Source: Pyrinomonadaceae bacterium (GTDB taxonomy: Bacteria > Acidobacteriota > Blastocatellia > Pyrinomonadales > Pyrinomonadaceae). From it: a stretch of DNA of 64,000 nucleotides. Shown in pieces: positions 17,323-26,803 of the stretch. A model generated the notes under the pieces. The model worked only from the letters and a program-made list of their open reading frames with translations, had not been told where the DNA came from and ran no database searches. The stretch lies in assembly GCA_036277115.1 (NCBI GenBank), contig DASUNM010000027.1:868001-932000 (forward strand). The letters are read 5' to 3'. Positions within the stretch are counted from its first letter, which is position 1. Every line of letters starts with the position of its first letter. The translations under genes and the position numbers were made by a program.

Positions 17323-18097
17323 TCAATTGTTCTCTTGTCAGTTCGCGAACGTCCGCGCGCGAGAAGATTTCGTTCGCTTCTTCCAAAGTTTCCTTCGAGC
17401 CGATATCGAACCAGATTCCCGGCACGCGCCACACGTAAACCGGCGTGCGCGGGTAAAGCCATTGAATCAGCCGCCCGGGCTGATCCGGATTGTTTCCATC
17501 CGCGATGTATTGCTTGACCAGCTCCAGGGACCACTGCGGATAATAGTACAAAGCGATGCCCGTGATCGTGCTCTTTGGCTCCTTCGGTTTTTCCTCGAAG
17601 AAAGTGATTTGACCTTCAGCATTGGTGTCGATCGCGTTGTACTTCTTAATCTCTTCCAGATTGCCGACATCGTACACGCCCAGGACCGGAGCGTTATGCG
17701 CCCGGCAAAACTCACTGAACCCTTCCAAGGCGTGGCTGAAAAGATTGTCGCCGGCCACGACGACGATGTCATCATCAATGCCTGCTTGCGTGATCACCAG
17801 ATGCATGTCGCCGATCGCGCCAAGCTTGTTCGTGTCGTCGGTTGAGTGATCATTGACCACGGAGATGGGCGGCCCCGCACTGCTCACTTCGTACTGACTT
17901 GCCCACTTTTCAAAATGGCCTGAAAACTTCTCGTTGGTGACGACGTAGACGTGATCGATCTCTTTTACCGGTGTCAGACAATCAAGCACATGCTCGATCA
18001 TCGGTTTGCCGGCCACCGGCAGCAGAGGCTTCGGCGCGTTGAGTGTCAGCGGGTAGAGCCGCGTCGCGTAACCGGCGGCCAAAATAATTAACTTCAC
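17315..18097 (-). CDS. Sugar-1-phosphate nucleotidyltransferase (RmlA-like)
   Basis: 260 residues of the NTP-transferase family that activates sugar phosphates to NDP-sugars. The N-terminus [18 protein letters not shown] and [14 protein letters not shown] form the nucleotide-binding loop, though GYATR stands where GxGTR is usual. VVAGDNLF holds the metal aspartate, and [12 protein letters not shown] is near the end. The start is a GTG at 18097 with ggagg just upstream; the ATG-like frame before it is not conserved. It precedes serS with an 8-base overlap. No sugar pathway neighbours, so the substrate (glucose-, mannose- or N-acetylglucosamine-1-phosphate) is undetermined. Confidence 0.88.
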   Translation of the reverse strand: MKLIILAAGYATRLYPLTLNAPKPLLPVAGKPMIEHVLDCLTPVKEIDHVYVVTNEKFSGHFEKWASQYEVSSAGPPISVVNDHSTDDTNKLGAIGDMHLVITQAGIDDDIVVVAGDNLFSHALEGFSEFCRAHNAPVLGVYDVGNLEEIKKYNAIDTNAEGQITFFEEKPKEPKSTITGIALYYYPQWSLELVKQYIADGNNPDQPGRLIQWLYPRTPVYVWRVPGIWFDIGSKETLEEANEIFSRADVRELTREQLNA

Positions 18098-18210
18098 AAT
18101 TCCTCCAGATGAGGCGCTTCTCTGAACGCCCAACTATTACTGCCTATTTTCGGATTAAGGATGAACGTGCATCTTGGCAAAAAAGCACGCGGCGAGCAAA
18201 CGCGAGCTAG

Positions 18211-19839
18211 TCAGTTGACTCGTTCACGCCGCACCACGCGCACGCCACTTCGCCAGTCTTCGTTAATGTCGAACCGATAGATCTCGATGTCCGGAGCGAT
18301 GGTCTTTGCCAGGGTGCGAAACGATGGGTGAAAGTGAAGCGCCGGCGCGACCAGATAAACCAGCGGTGACTCATCACCGATTTCGCGGTCGCCAAAAAGC
18401 CTTGCCGAGCTGATGTGCCCGCGCCGGCGATGAGCTTCGACGCGTCGCCAGTAATCGACTCCCTGAAAGACGTGTTCGCGATCTTCCGTGACCTTCAGTT
18501 CGATAACTACCAACCGGCCGTCGTGCCGCAGCGCGAGCAAGTCGATCGGCCGTGCCCCGCCCCCGTATCCAAAAGCACCGCCGTGTGACGTGCGAAACTG
18601 CGCATGCAGCGGCGCGATGATCAGTCCGGGATCAAGCTTCGTGATATCGCGACGCAACATCGACTCAAGCCAGGCCTCGCCCGACGCGCGGTATAACCAA
18701 TGACGGCGATCGCGGCAGCTTTCATTGCGATACATCTCGAGATCGTCAAGCAACTTTGCCCAGTCCCGCTGATGAAAAACGTCGAGTTGTCGCCGGCGCG
18801 AACCTTCAATCCCAAACCAAATTCGCTCTTGTTCCATCACCCGCCGCAAACGCGCGAACGGCAGCCCGTGATACCGAAGCGTCTGCCCGTGCCGCGACGC
18901 CACGATGTCGATGGCGAGTGGCAACTGCGCGAGAATTTCGTTTGTCTGCTTCATTGGCTCGGGTTCGTTTACGGGCGGAAAGCGTGCCAGTCGTTTTCGC
19001 CAGAGATGCTTGCGCTCAAAACTTCTAACGGGCGTGATTTCAGTCCAACCGTCGTTGATTTCAAGCAGTTCAATCCGTTCACGTAACGAAGGGGTAAGCA
19101 AAACATGGCGCTGTCGTGCAGCCTCGAGTATGTCGCGTTCGACGACCAGCAGAAGCCTTTGCAGGGGAGGACGCTTGGGTGTTTGCAGGATGCGCTGAAA
19201 CCACAGCAGTGTTGATGAAAAGAGAGCATCAACATTACGTACGTCGCTTTCCGCGACTGTACCTGTCACGGCTATGCGTTCGTGCGGTAGCCGCAGAATG
19301 ATGCGCGCGTAACGGCCGGGCTGATCTCGTCGCATGCCGGGACTGAGCTGTGCGCGCTCAATCTTTGGCAGTGGCACAGACTTCAGTCTGTGATTACCGG
19401 CGTCCGAATCACAGACTGAAGTCTCTGCCACCGATTCACAGACTAAAGTCTGTGCCACTAGTGCAGCTAACTTCTCACATCGCTCCTGGCGCGCGGCCGC
19501 GATGCGCGCGACGATGGCTTTAGCTGACGCTCGAGGAATCAACTCGATAGTTACTGCCTCGGCGCCCATGCGTCGTGATGCCTGCAAGACCAGCTTGTTG
19601 CCGCTCCACTGCCAACTCTTAACCCGCCAGACCCGCGAGCCGGTTTGGGTCCAGCATGAAAAGATTAGCCGGCCAGGTGAAGCCGAGAATTCAAACTCGT
19701 CAGTAGTGAGATTAATCGGCGATCGGCCATCGATCGACATGAACCAATCGTGATGCGCTTTGATGATTTGACGGATCGATCTTTCGTCGCCTTCAGCGTC
19801 GCGGGAGTTCACGCCTTTGGTGGCAATTGCGGGAGGCAT
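18211..19839 (-). CDS. Large protein with C-terminal PD-(D/E)XK nuclease-like domain
   Basis: 542 residues. The N-terminal 380 match no family I know. The C-terminal part has the nuclease core ARPIDLLALRHDGRLVVIELKVTED (Asp near 448, then ExK), followed by a glutamine-containing helix FQGVDYWRRVEAHR, as in endonuclease-like or RecB-like folds. Role is unknown; DNA repair or restriction-like action is possible. No methyltransferase partner is nearby. Residues about 127-156 come from a dispersed repeat translated in frame. It is divergent from the thiolase gene with a 52 bp gap. Confidence 0.72.
   Translation of the reverse strand: MPPAIATKGVNSRDAEGDERSIRQIIKAHHDWFMSIDGRSPINLTTDEFEFSASPGRLIFSCWTQTGSRVWRVKSWQWSGNKLVLQASRRMGAEAVTIELIPRASAKAIVARIAAARQERCEKLAALVAQTLVCESVAETSVCDSDAGNHRLKSVPLPKIERAQLSPGMRRDQPGRYARIILRLPHERIAVTGTVAESDVRNVDALFSSTLLWFQRILQTPKRPPLQRLLLVVERDILEAARQRHVLLTPSLRERIELLEINDGWTEITPVRSFERKHLWRKRLARFPPVNEPEPMKQTNEILAQLPLAIDIVASRHGQTLRYHGLPFARLRRVMEQERIWFGIEGSRRRQLDVFHQRDWAKLLDDLEMYRNESCRDRRHWLYRASGEAWLESMLRRDITKLDPGLIIAPLHAQFRTSHGGAFGYGGGARPIDLLALRHDGRLVVIELKVTEDREHVFQGVDYWRRVEAHRRRGHISSARLFGDREIGDESPLVYLVAPALHFHPSFRTLAKTIAPDIEIYRFDINEDWRSGVRVVRRERVN
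19371..19458. repeat. In-frame triple CACAGACTTCAGTCTGTG repeat inside the nuclease gene
   Basis: Three alternating copies: GTGGCACAGACTTCAGTCTG at 19371, an inverted copy at 19407-19431, and another at 19433-19458. Each contains its own CAGACT-AGTCTG hairpin. Translated on the coding strand they give AQTLVCESVAETSVCDSD, unlike the rest of the protein and the only Cys cluster in it. The frame is unbroken. Confidence 0.85.
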
Positions 19840-19891
19840 CGGCCGCTATGCTAACATCGCGGCAGAGCTTAACATTTCCAAAAGTTTTTCG

Positions 19892-21073
19892 ATGAAACCA
19901 GTTTTTCTGACAGCCGCAGTGCGCACTCCGATCGGCCGCTTTGGAGGCTCGCTGAAGGACTTGACCGCCGCTGATATGGGTGTGGCAGTGGCGAAAGAAA
20001 GCTTGCGCCGCGCCAGTATTCAGCCAGATCAGATTAACGATTCGATCTGGGGTTGTGCGCGACAGGCCGGCGGCGGACCGAACGTGGCGCGGCAAATTAC
20101 TTTTCGTGCGGGCGTGCCTGAGCAAGTGCCTGCTTTTACCGTGAATCAAGCTTGCGGTTCAGGCTTGCGCGCAATCATTCTCGCGGCGGAAAAGATAATG
20201 CTGGGTCGGGCCGGCATCGTGCTGGCCGGTGGAACTGAAAGCATGTCTCGTGTGCCTTACTTCGCCGAGGGCGCGCGTTGGGGTATGCGTATGGGGCACG
20301 TTGATCTAGTTGACGGGATGTATCGCGACGGCTTCAACGATCCGCTTTCGAAAATGGTGATGGGTGAAACTGCGGAAGAGTTGGCGAAGCGTTACGAGAT
20401 CGCGCGTGACGAGCAGGATGAATACGCTCTCCGTTCACAGCAGCGCGCGGCGGCGGCGACCGACGCCGGAAGATTCGACACCGAAATCGTTCCGCTGGAA
20501 CTTAAAGATCGAAAAGGGAACGTTACTCCTTTCGCTCGCGACGAACATGCGCGCGCCGACACTTCGATCGAAAGCCTGGGCAAACTTGCTCCAGTGTTTT
20601 CGAAACAAGGAACCATCACGGCGGGGAATTCGTCAGGCATCACGGACGGCGCGGCGGCAGTCGTGGTGATGAGTGAAGAAGCTTTGAAAGAATCAGACGC
20701 CGAACCCCTGGCGCGGATCGTTGATTACGAAATTAGTGGTGTGGCCCCCGAGATCATGGGCATTGGCCCGGTACCGGCGACGCGCGCATTGCTCGAAAGA
20801 CAGAAGCTCACGCTCAACGACATTGATCTGGTCGAATTAAACGAAGCATTTGCCGCGCAAGTTATCGCCTGCGATCGCGACTTACAATTCGATTCGGAGA
20901 AGCTGAACGTAAATGGTGGCGCGATTGCTTTGGGGCACCCGATAGGCTGCACCGGCGTGCGAATCACGACTACGCTTTTGCACGAAATGAAGAAACGAAA
21001 CGCAAAGCGCGGCCTGGCGACCCTTTGCATTAGCGGCGGAATGGGAATTTCGCTGCTGCTGGAGCGAGAGTAA
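19892..21073 (+). CDS. Acetyl-CoA acetyltransferase (thiolase family)
   Basis: 393 residues, the normal length for type II thiolase. The acyl-binding cysteine is in NQACGSGLRA (about residue 90), the catalytic His in GGAIALGHPIGCTG, and the second Cys in LCISGGMG near the end. It condenses or cleaves acetoacetyl-CoA or 3-oxoacyl-CoA. The start MKPVFLTAAVRTP is canonical; the 25 extra codons upstream overlap the divergent nuclease start. No beta-oxidation partners nearby, so a biosynthetic thiolase is a little more likely than a degradative one. Confidence 0.93.
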   Translation: MKPVFLTAAVRTPIGRFGGSLKDLTAADMGVAVAKESLRRASIQPDQINDSIWGCARQAGGGPNVARQITFRAGVPEQVPAFTVNQACGSGLRAIILAAEKIMLGRAGIVLAGGTESMSRVPYFAEGARWGMRMGHVDLVDGMYRDGFNDPLSKMVMGETAEELAKRYEIARDEQDEYALRSQQRAAAATDAGRFDTEIVPLELKDRKGNVTPFARDEHARADTSIESLGKLAPVFSKQGTITAGNSSGITDGAAAVVVMSEEALKESDAEPLARIVDYEISGVAPEIMGIGPVPATRALLERQKLTLNDIDLVELNEAFAAQVIACDRDLQFDSEKLNVNGGAIALGHPIGCTGVRITTTLLHEMKKRNAKRGLATLCISGGMGISLLLERE

Positions 21074-21088
21074 TGGCGATTAACTATT

Positions 21089-21164
21089 GCCACGAAAGGC
21101 GCAGAAAAGCACAAATTGAAAACGATTGGATCTGCCTCTGTGCTTTTGGTGCATTTTTGTGGCT
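21089..21164. repeat. GCCACGAAAGGCGCAGAAAAGCACAAA inverted repeat
   Basis: GCCACGAAAGGCGCAGAAAA and its approximate complement (GTGCTTTTGGTGCATTTTTG) face each other after the thiolase stop. Loosely similar in style to the CACAGAGACACGGAG family but with different bases. The longest frame of the next gene starts inside it, which argues for that gene's later GTG start. Confidence 0.65.
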
Positions 21165-21242
21165 GTCTTTCGCTGCAACGCTTTAGACCACGGCAGGCAT
21201 CGGATTAACAACTCTTCCGAAACCGACCGCAGGAGACAAACT

Positions 21243-22253
21243 GTGAAACAAAACTCATTTATTCGCATCAGCGCGCTCGTCATTTTTGCTTTCAGCGTCA
21301 TGCTTGGGCAGTCAGTCGCGAATGCTCAGCCGACAACGCGCGCGAAAACGGCGGACATTTTCTCGTTCGTTCCGGCTTCGGATGGTGTCGTCGTAGTTGA
21401 CGCTAAACGTTTGCTGACCGAGACGCTGCCGCGCGTTTTTGCCGGCGATGCTGCGAAGCTCGCGCACATCAATTCCGAACTGGACAAGTTCAAAACAGAC
21501 ACGGGGATCGACGCCCGTGCGTTTGAGCGAGTCGTCGTCAGCGCTCGTTACGTGCACCCTTCACCGACTGTGACGAAGCTCGATCCGGTGGCGATCGCGC
21601 AGGGTAAATTCGACGCGCGGGCCGTTACCCTCGCCGCTCGATTGTCCGGCAAAGGAAAGGTTCGTGAAGAAAAGTATCGAGGCGCCACTATTGTGGTGCT
21701 CACCGTAAACGATCAGATGAAGTTGTTCGGCCTGTGGGACATGCGCGTCCGCGATCTGGCGATCACGGCGCTGAACGCTAACACCGTTGCCCTGGGCACG
21801 CCCGCCACCGTGCGCGCAGTTATCGACGCGGGTAGAACTCCGCGTCGCGACAGTGTCGAACTGGTATCAATGGCGACGCGCGATCCGCAGGCCGTGATCG
21901 GCTTTGGCGCAAACGTAACGCCAGCGCTATGGTCGAACCTGAATCTCGGAACCGACGCGATTGCAAAGGACGTTGGTTCTATCCGGCAAGCTTATGGCTC
22001 AATCGGAACGACGGCCACAGACGTGGCGTTGACTGTCGTGGCGCGTACGGATACGCCGGCGTCTGCAAAAAACCTGGGTGACACTCTGACGGGCCTGAAG
22101 CAACTCGCGGGTCTTCTCGTCATGAGCATGAATGCGGACAGACGCGCGTTGGCGCAGAGCGCGGTGGCGAATCTAACCATCAATGCACGCACAAATGAAG
22201 TCGAGATTCGCACGCAAGTCGCCGCGGCTAATCTTGCTTTAATAATGAAATGA
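21243..22253 (+). CDS. Secreted protein of unknown function
   Basis: 336 residues from a GTG at 21243 with a caggaga ribosome site. A Sec signal peptide (ISALVIFAFSVMLGQSVANA-Q) leads into a mature protein rich in beta-strand patterns. FSFVPASDGVVVVDAKRLL near the start and repeated LGTPATVRAVIDAG-like elements recall DUF3352-style proteins where paired domains report on values, but I cannot assign the family. It lies 47 bp before the DUF6986 gene on the same strand. The longer frame from 21126 translates a palindromic repeat and is rejected. Confidence 0.68.
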   Translation: MKQNSFIRISALVIFAFSVMLGQSVANAQPTTRAKTADIFSFVPASDGVVVVDAKRLLTETLPRVFAGDAAKLAHINSELDKFKTDTGIDARAFERVVVSARYVHPSPTVTKLDPVAIAQGKFDARAVTLAARLSGKGKVREEKYRGATIVVLTVNDQMKLFGLWDMRVRDLAITALNANTVALGTPATVRAVIDAGRTPRRDSVELVSMATRDPQAVIGFGANVTPALWSNLNLGTDAIAKDVGSIRQAYGSIGTTATDVALTVVARTDTPASAKNLGDTLTGLKQLAGLLVMSMNADRRALAQSAVANLTINARTNEVEIRTQVAAANLALIMK

Positions 22254-22300
22254 CCTGGCGCAACTATTTTCACGAGCCCCAGGGTGGAGACTAACTTTAG

Positions 22301-23746
22301 ATGGCAGCATCTCTCTCTGACGATCTTCTCAAACCCATAGTTGAGAGCCTGAGTAAGGCCAATCAGGCAGCGGCCGTTTCGTATCCCGGCGAAACCGGTC
22401 ATCGGCAGCCGGTGCACACGGTTTACGGTGGCGCGCATCTGTTTCGCGCCGACACGGCCAGGCGGTTGGGCCAGGTGGCGGAACGCGCGCTCGCCGAAAA
22501 TGCGGGGGACTTCGTCGTGTTTGCGCGCGCGCTGGGACTGCCGTTGTCCGGCGGCTTGCCCGACGTTCTGGACTACGCAACTGGTTTGAAGAACCGTCTC
22601 GAAGCTGATTCCGGAGCGGTCAGGGAGGGGAACAAGCCCGCCTGGCTGGCGTACACGATTTTCACGCGTGTGCAGGAGAAGCTGAAGCGCGAACCGGTTG
22701 AAGACTTTCGCATCGATTTCGAAGACGGCTATGGTAACCGCCCCGACGAGGAGGAGGACGGTCACGCCGAAACGGCCGCCGCCGAAGTCGCGAAAGGAAT
22801 AGAAGCCGGCACGCTCCCGCCCTTCATCGGCATTCGCATTAAGCCTTTCAATGAAGAGTTGCGTGCGAGAAGCATGCGCACGCTCGACATCTTTGTTTCG
22901 ACTCTGCTGGAAAAGGCCGGTGGGAAGCTGCCGCAGAATTTCGTGGTCACGCTGCCGAAAATTACCGCCCCGGAACAAGTCACGGCGCTGGCGGACATTT
23001 TCGACTTGCTCGAAAAGAAGACCGGACTAGCAGCCGGTTCTCTGAAGATGGAGATGATGATTGAGACGACGCAATCGATCATCAACTCTGAAGGCCGGAT
23101 CAACCTGCCGTTGCTTTTGCAGGCCGCGCGCGGCCGTTGCGTCGCGGCGCACTTCGGGACTTACGACTACACCGCCAGTTGCAGTATTACTGCCGCGCAT
23201 CAGCACATGATGCATCCCTCGTGTGACTTTGCGAAGCACATGATGCAGGTTTCGTTTGCCGGTACAGGCATCTGGCTCTCGGATGGCGCAACGAACATCA
23301 TGCCGGTCGGCCCGCATCGCGCAACCGAGGGTATGCCGCTCACCCCAGAACAAATTGAAGAGAATCGCGCGGTCATTCATCGCGCGTGGAAACTGCACTA
23401 CGATCACATTCAGCATTCACTGGTGGGCGGGTTTTATCAGGGTTGGGACCTGCATCCCGCGCAACTGCCGACGCGGTACGCGGCGGTGTACGCGTTTTTC
23501 CTGCAAAGCCTGGACGCCGCTTCAGAACGGCTGCGCAATTTTGTCGATAAGGCTGCCAAAGCAACTTTGGTTGGCGACGTTTTCGACGATGCGGCCACGG
23601 GGCAGGGCCTGCTGAATTACTTCCTCCGCGCAGTGAATTCCGGCGCCATCACCGAAGAAGAAGCTTTGAAGTTGTCGAGCCTCACCGACGACGAGCTACG
23701 TTCTGGATCGTTTGTGAAAATTCTGAAGAACCGCTCGGCATTGTAA
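22301..23746 (+). CDS. DUF6986 / HpcH-HpaI aldolase-like protein
   Basis: 481 residues. The pattern DFRIDFEDGYGNRPDEEEDGH, IGIRIKPFNEE, VVTLPKI, LKMEMMIETTQSI and HFGTYDYTASC fits the DUF6986 group, a relative of citrate lyase beta/HpcH aldolases and sometimes labelled phosphoenolpyruvate kinase-like. Acidic metal ligands (EDGYG, the E of MMIET) are in place for a Mg-dependent C-C lyase. Reaction unknown. The ATG has agggtgg 10-15 bases before. No pathway neighbours are evident; the palindrome at 23753-23830 probably ends its transcript. Confidence 0.85.
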   Translation: MAASLSDDLLKPIVESLSKANQAAAVSYPGETGHRQPVHTVYGGAHLFRADTARRLGQVAERALAENAGDFVVFARALGLPLSGGLPDVLDYATGLKNRLEADSGAVREGNKPAWLAYTIFTRVQEKLKREPVEDFRIDFEDGYGNRPDEEEDGHAETAAAEVAKGIEAGTLPPFIGIRIKPFNEELRARSMRTLDIFVSTLLEKAGGKLPQNFVVTLPKITAPEQVTALADIFDLLEKKTGLAAGSLKMEMMIETTQSIINSEGRINLPLLLQAARGRCVAAHFGTYDYTASCSITAAHQHMMHPSCDFAKHMMQVSFAGTGIWLSDGATNIMPVGPHRATEGMPLTPEQIEENRAVIHRAWKLHYDHIQHSLVGGFYQGWDLHPAQLPTRYAAVYAFFLQSLDAASERLRNFVDKAAKATLVGDVFDDAATGQGLLNYFLRAVNSGAITEEEALKLSSLTDDELRSGSFVKILKNRSAL

Positions 23747-23752
23747 TCAAAG

Positions 23753-23830
23753 CGGGGCAGTGCCCGACCGTCAGGGAGGGCGTTTCGGATGCGACGATTA
23801 CGCCCTCCCTGACGGTCGGGCTACTGCTCC
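23753..23830. repeat. Perfect 21-bp inverted repeat after the DUF6986 gene
   Basis: The arms at 23762-23782 and 23801-23821 are exact complements (begin GCCCGACCGTCAGGGAGGG), with an imperfect GGGCAGT/ACTGCTCC extension outside. The loop is 18 bases. It could act as a terminator structurally but has no U-tract, so a dispersed repeat is the better reading. Confidence 0.85.
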
Positions 23831-23893
23831 GATGTCGCAGCATAGTAGACACACTAACTAATAGGAAGCTTTCAGTTCAAGGAAGTAAAGAAC

Positions 23894-25594
23894 ATGTCGT
23901 CATTCAAACGCATCATCTCGCTGGTTGTCCTATCGACGTTGGTATCAGCACTGGCGCTGGCGCAGTCTCAGGTTCCGGAACGTCCGCGCGCTTCAGATCC
24001 GGTTGAGCTGCCGGCAAAGATTCGTCGCTTTTCGCCCACCGTGCTGACCGCCAGCACCGCGCGATTGACACCGAAAGATCGTCTGGCGCTGCGGAAGATT
24101 ATTGCGGCCGCGAAGCTTTTCGATCCGTTGTTCCTGCGGCAGGTGTGGTCGGGAAACGAGGCTTTGAAGCGAAAGCTGGAAGCCGACCGCACGCCGATGG
24201 GTCGCATGCTGCTTCATTATTTCTTGATCAACGACGGTCCCTGGTCGCGCCTCGATGAAAAGCAGCCGTTCATCGATGACATTCCGTCGAAACTCGCCGG
24301 CGCCAATCACTATCCCGAGGACATGTCGAAGGACCAGTTCAACGCTTGGTTAAATACTCTGGCGCCGGCTGAGAAAGAGAAGGCGACCGGTTACTTCTAT
24401 GCGATTCGCCGCGATGCGAGCGGCCAACTCAAAGTCGTGCCCTACAGCGAAGAGTACCGCGAGTTTCTCGACCCGGCGGCGAAGCTTCTGCGGGAAGCAG
24501 CCGCCCTCACGACGAATGCGACCCTGCGCGACTATTTGAACAAGCGGGCGGCCGCGTTCGCTTCCAACGACTATTACGACAGCGACGTCGCGTGGATGGA
24601 TCTGGATTCGCCGATCGATGTGACGATCGGGCCGTACGAGACTTACGAAGATGAATTGTTCGGGTATAAAGCCGCGTTTGAAGCTTATGTGACGCTGCGC
24701 GACGACGCGGAAACCGAGAAGCTGAAGAAATTCAGCGCCTACATGCAGGAGCTGGAGAACAATCTGCCGATCGAGCCGAAATACCGCAATCCGAAGGTGG
24801 GCGCGTCATCACCGCTTCGCGTCGTCAATGTGGTCTACAGTTCCGGCGAAGGTAACAGTGGCGTGCAGACGGCGGCGTTCAATCTGCCAAACGACGAACG
24901 CGTGGTGAAAGCAAAAGGCTCGAAACGCGTGATGTTGAAGAACACTCAGGACGCGAAATTCAACAAGGTGCTGCTGCCGATTTCACGCGTGGTGCTCGAG
25001 CCGGCGCAGCAACGCAACGTCGCATTCGATTCATTCTTCACGCACATTCTGATGCACGAAGTCGTTCACGGTCTCGGCCCACACAATATTTCGGTGGCCG
25101 ATGGGCTTCCGATCGATGGGGTTACCACGGTGCGTCTGCAGCTCAAGGACAAATACTCAACCATCGAAGAAGCGAAGGCGGACGTTGCTGGTTTGTGGGC
25201 TCTGCAGTATCTGATCGATAAAGGCGTGATCGATCCCCGGATGCAGCGAACGCTTTACACGACGTATCTGGCGAGCATGTTTCGCTCAGTTCGCTTCGGC
25301 ATCACCGAATCGCACGGCCGTGGGGTGGCGCTGCAATTCAACTACTTCACCGACGAAGGCGCGATCAAATTCAACGAGCGCACGGGCAGGTTCAGCATCG
25401 ATGAATCAAAAATCCGCGGCGCCGTGAATAAGCTGGCCAACGAGCTGCTGATGATCGAAGCCCTCGGCTCCTACGGAAAGGCCACGGCGATTATCGACAA
25501 GTACGCCAACATTCGTCCGCCGATGAAGGGCGCACTCGACAAGCTGAAGAACGTGCCGGTCGACATCGAGCCGATCTATCCGCTGGCGCGGTGA
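23894..25594 (+). CDS. Secreted M49-like (dipeptidyl-peptidase III family) zinc peptidase
   Basis: 566 residues with a signal peptide (LVVLSTLVSALALAQ). The zinc site is HEVVHGLGPH at about residue 388 with EEAKADVAG at about 424, matching the HEXXH / EExxxD(E) arrangement of the bacterial M49-like group (DPP III proper has HEXXGH). These enzymes remove dipeptides from peptides; export would place it in the periplasm. Start supported by the signal peptide; aaggaagtaaagaac precedes it. A palindrome (25596-25670) follows the stop directly. Confidence 0.85.
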   Translation: MSSFKRIISLVVLSTLVSALALAQSQVPERPRASDPVELPAKIRRFSPTVLTASTARLTPKDRLALRKIIAAAKLFDPLFLRQVWSGNEALKRKLEADRTPMGRMLLHYFLINDGPWSRLDEKQPFIDDIPSKLAGANHYPEDMSKDQFNAWLNTLAPAEKEKATGYFYAIRRDASGQLKVVPYSEEYREFLDPAAKLLREAAALTTNATLRDYLNKRAAAFASNDYYDSDVAWMDLDSPIDVTIGPYETYEDELFGYKAAFEAYVTLRDDAETEKLKKFSAYMQELENNLPIEPKYRNPKVGASSPLRVVNVVYSSGEGNSGVQTAAFNLPNDERVVKAKGSKRVMLKNTQDAKFNKVLLPISRVVLEPAQQRNVAFDSFFTHILMHEVVHGLGPHNISVADGLPIDGVTTVRLQLKDKYSTIEEAKADVAGLWALQYLIDKGVIDPRMQRTLYTTYLASMFRSVRFGITESHGRGVALQFNYFTDEGAIKFNERTGRFSIDESKIRGAVNKLANELLMIEALGSYGKATAIIDKYANIRPPMKGALDKLKNVPVDIEPIYPLAR

Positions 25595-25595
25595 T

Positions 25596-25670
25596 TTGGA
25601 GTGCGGCGGCTTGACGCCGCTTTTCTTTGCGCCGGAGTGTGAAAGCGCCGTCAAGCCGGCGCACTCCAAA
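25596..25670. repeat. GGAGTGCGGCGGCTTGACGC inverted repeat
   Basis: TTGGAGTGCGGCGGCTTGAC at 25596 on and its complement ending GCCGGCGCACTCCAA at 25642-25670. It sits between convergent genes (M49-like peptidase and DUF72) where it may terminate both. Its right end lies immediately next to the DUF72 stop codon (25672). Confidence 0.8.
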
Positions 25671-25671
25671 A

Positions 25672-26568
25672 TCAGAACAACGATCCCTGCGGGTCCTCAT
25701 CATCCGGCTCAACCGATTCCGCCAGCCGCGGATATGTCTCGATCAACTTCGCCGGACCGGGGACTTTTTCTTCTTCCAGCTCCGCGAGAATTTCGAAGGC
25801 ATTCACCAAACTTTGCCCGCGCGCGTGATTGTTCGTAATGACAAAGGTTTGTTTGGCTTTCTGCGCCACCTCTTTTATGCGATTCACCCAGGGCTCGAGT
25901 TCCTCCGGTCCATACAGATAGTCGTAACGCTCAAGCACATTTGCTTCTTCACGAAACCAGTTTTGATAATTGCGGCCGTGCAGACGCACGTAACCGATGT
26001 CTGACGTTACTTCCGCGGAAGGCTTGATCGAGTTGTGAAACAAAGGCTGATCGATATCACACAATCCGACGCCGAGGTCTTCAAGCGTTTGCAGCACGCG
26101 CGCGTTGTTCCATGATTCGTGCCGCAACTCAACGACCAGCGGATAGTCATTGAATTTAGTGACAAGTTCGTTCAGGTAATTGCGCTCATCCATTTCGTTT
26201 TTGAACGACCATGGAAACTGAACCAGCACCGCGCCGAGCTTGCCCGCTTCCATCAGCGGATCCATTCCTTCGCGGAAAAGCCTTTCGTCTTCCACAGTCC
26301 CTTTGCCGCGATCGTGCGTGAACGCGCGAAAGAGCTTGGCCGTGAAAACGAAATCCGGATTGTGCTCGATGCGGCGTAGCCATGAACGGGCCGTCTCAGG
26401 CGCAGGCGGATGATAAAAGCTGCTGTTGATTTCGGCGGTGTCGAAATACTTCGCCACCAGTGAGAGCGTGTCGAACGTCGTACCGGCGCCTTCGGGATAG
26501 ACGCGTCCGCGCCAGTCTGCATACGACCAGCCGGCGGGACCGACACGAATGTCGCGAAGCGCGCGCAT
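25672..26568 (-). CDS. DUF72 (YecE-like) protein
   Basis: 298 residues starting MRALRDIRVGPAGWSYADWRGRVYP, the DUF72 opening, then AEINSSFYHPP, FVFTAKLFRAFTHD, VQFPWSF, VELRHESW, YVRLHGRN and FVITNNHARGQSLVNA. These are the fixed elements of the YecE TIM-barrel-like family, whose function is unknown (a nuclease role has been suggested). No signal peptide. The upstream region 26576-26768 is a mass of repeats. Convergent with the M49-like gene. Confidence 0.9.
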   Translation of the reverse strand: MRALRDIRVGPAGWSYADWRGRVYPEGAGTTFDTLSLVAKYFDTAEINSSFYHPPAPETARSWLRRIEHNPDFVFTAKLFRAFTHDRGKGTVEDERLFREGMDPLMEAGKLGAVLVQFPWSFKNEMDERNYLNELVTKFNDYPLVVELRHESWNNARVLQTLEDLGVGLCDIDQPLFHNSIKPSAEVTSDIGYVRLHGRNYQNWFREEANVLERYDYLYGPEELEPWVNRIKEVAQKAKQTFVITNNHARGQSLVNAFEILAELEEEKVPGPAKLIETYPRLAESVEPDDEDPQGSLF

Positions 26569-26575
26569 TGAAAGA

Positions 26576-26768
26576 AGGTAAATGGTAAATGGTAAATCGT
26601 AAATAGACGCAAGACCGTAAATCGTAAATGGTAAATCGTGAATAGAACTTCGATTCGACGCTCAGCCGACATGTACCCGAACGTTTCGGTCGGAAAAATC
26701 CATTCACGATTTACGATTTACGATTGACCCTTCTCTTTATTTACCATTCGCGATTCACTATTCACCTT
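26576..26768. repeat. Expanded GTAAATGGTAAATCG repeat block
   Basis: At least seven alternating GTAAATCG/GTAAATGG/GTGAATAG steps on one side and ATTTACGATTTACGATTGAC with TTCACTATTCACC on the other, around a central unique stretch. Same family as 11964-12092. It fills the space between the divergent DUF72 and mutase genes, where promoters for both should lie. Confidence 0.82.
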
Positions 26769-26803
26769 TTGCTGTGCTAGCCTGCGATTACCGCTGCACA
26801 CCG

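Noticed and set aside
21992-22978. Minus-strand frame of 328 residues antisense to two genes
   Set aside because: It overlaps the secreted unknown and the DUF6986 gene on the other strand, both with clear family or signal features. Long antisense frames are common in GC-rich DNA; no motif is present.
26576-26768. CRISPR-like or origin iterons in the GTAAATCG block
   Set aside because: Steps are 8-9 bases with no spacers and are palindromic overall; no dnaA or parAB nearby, so it is a dispersed repeat.
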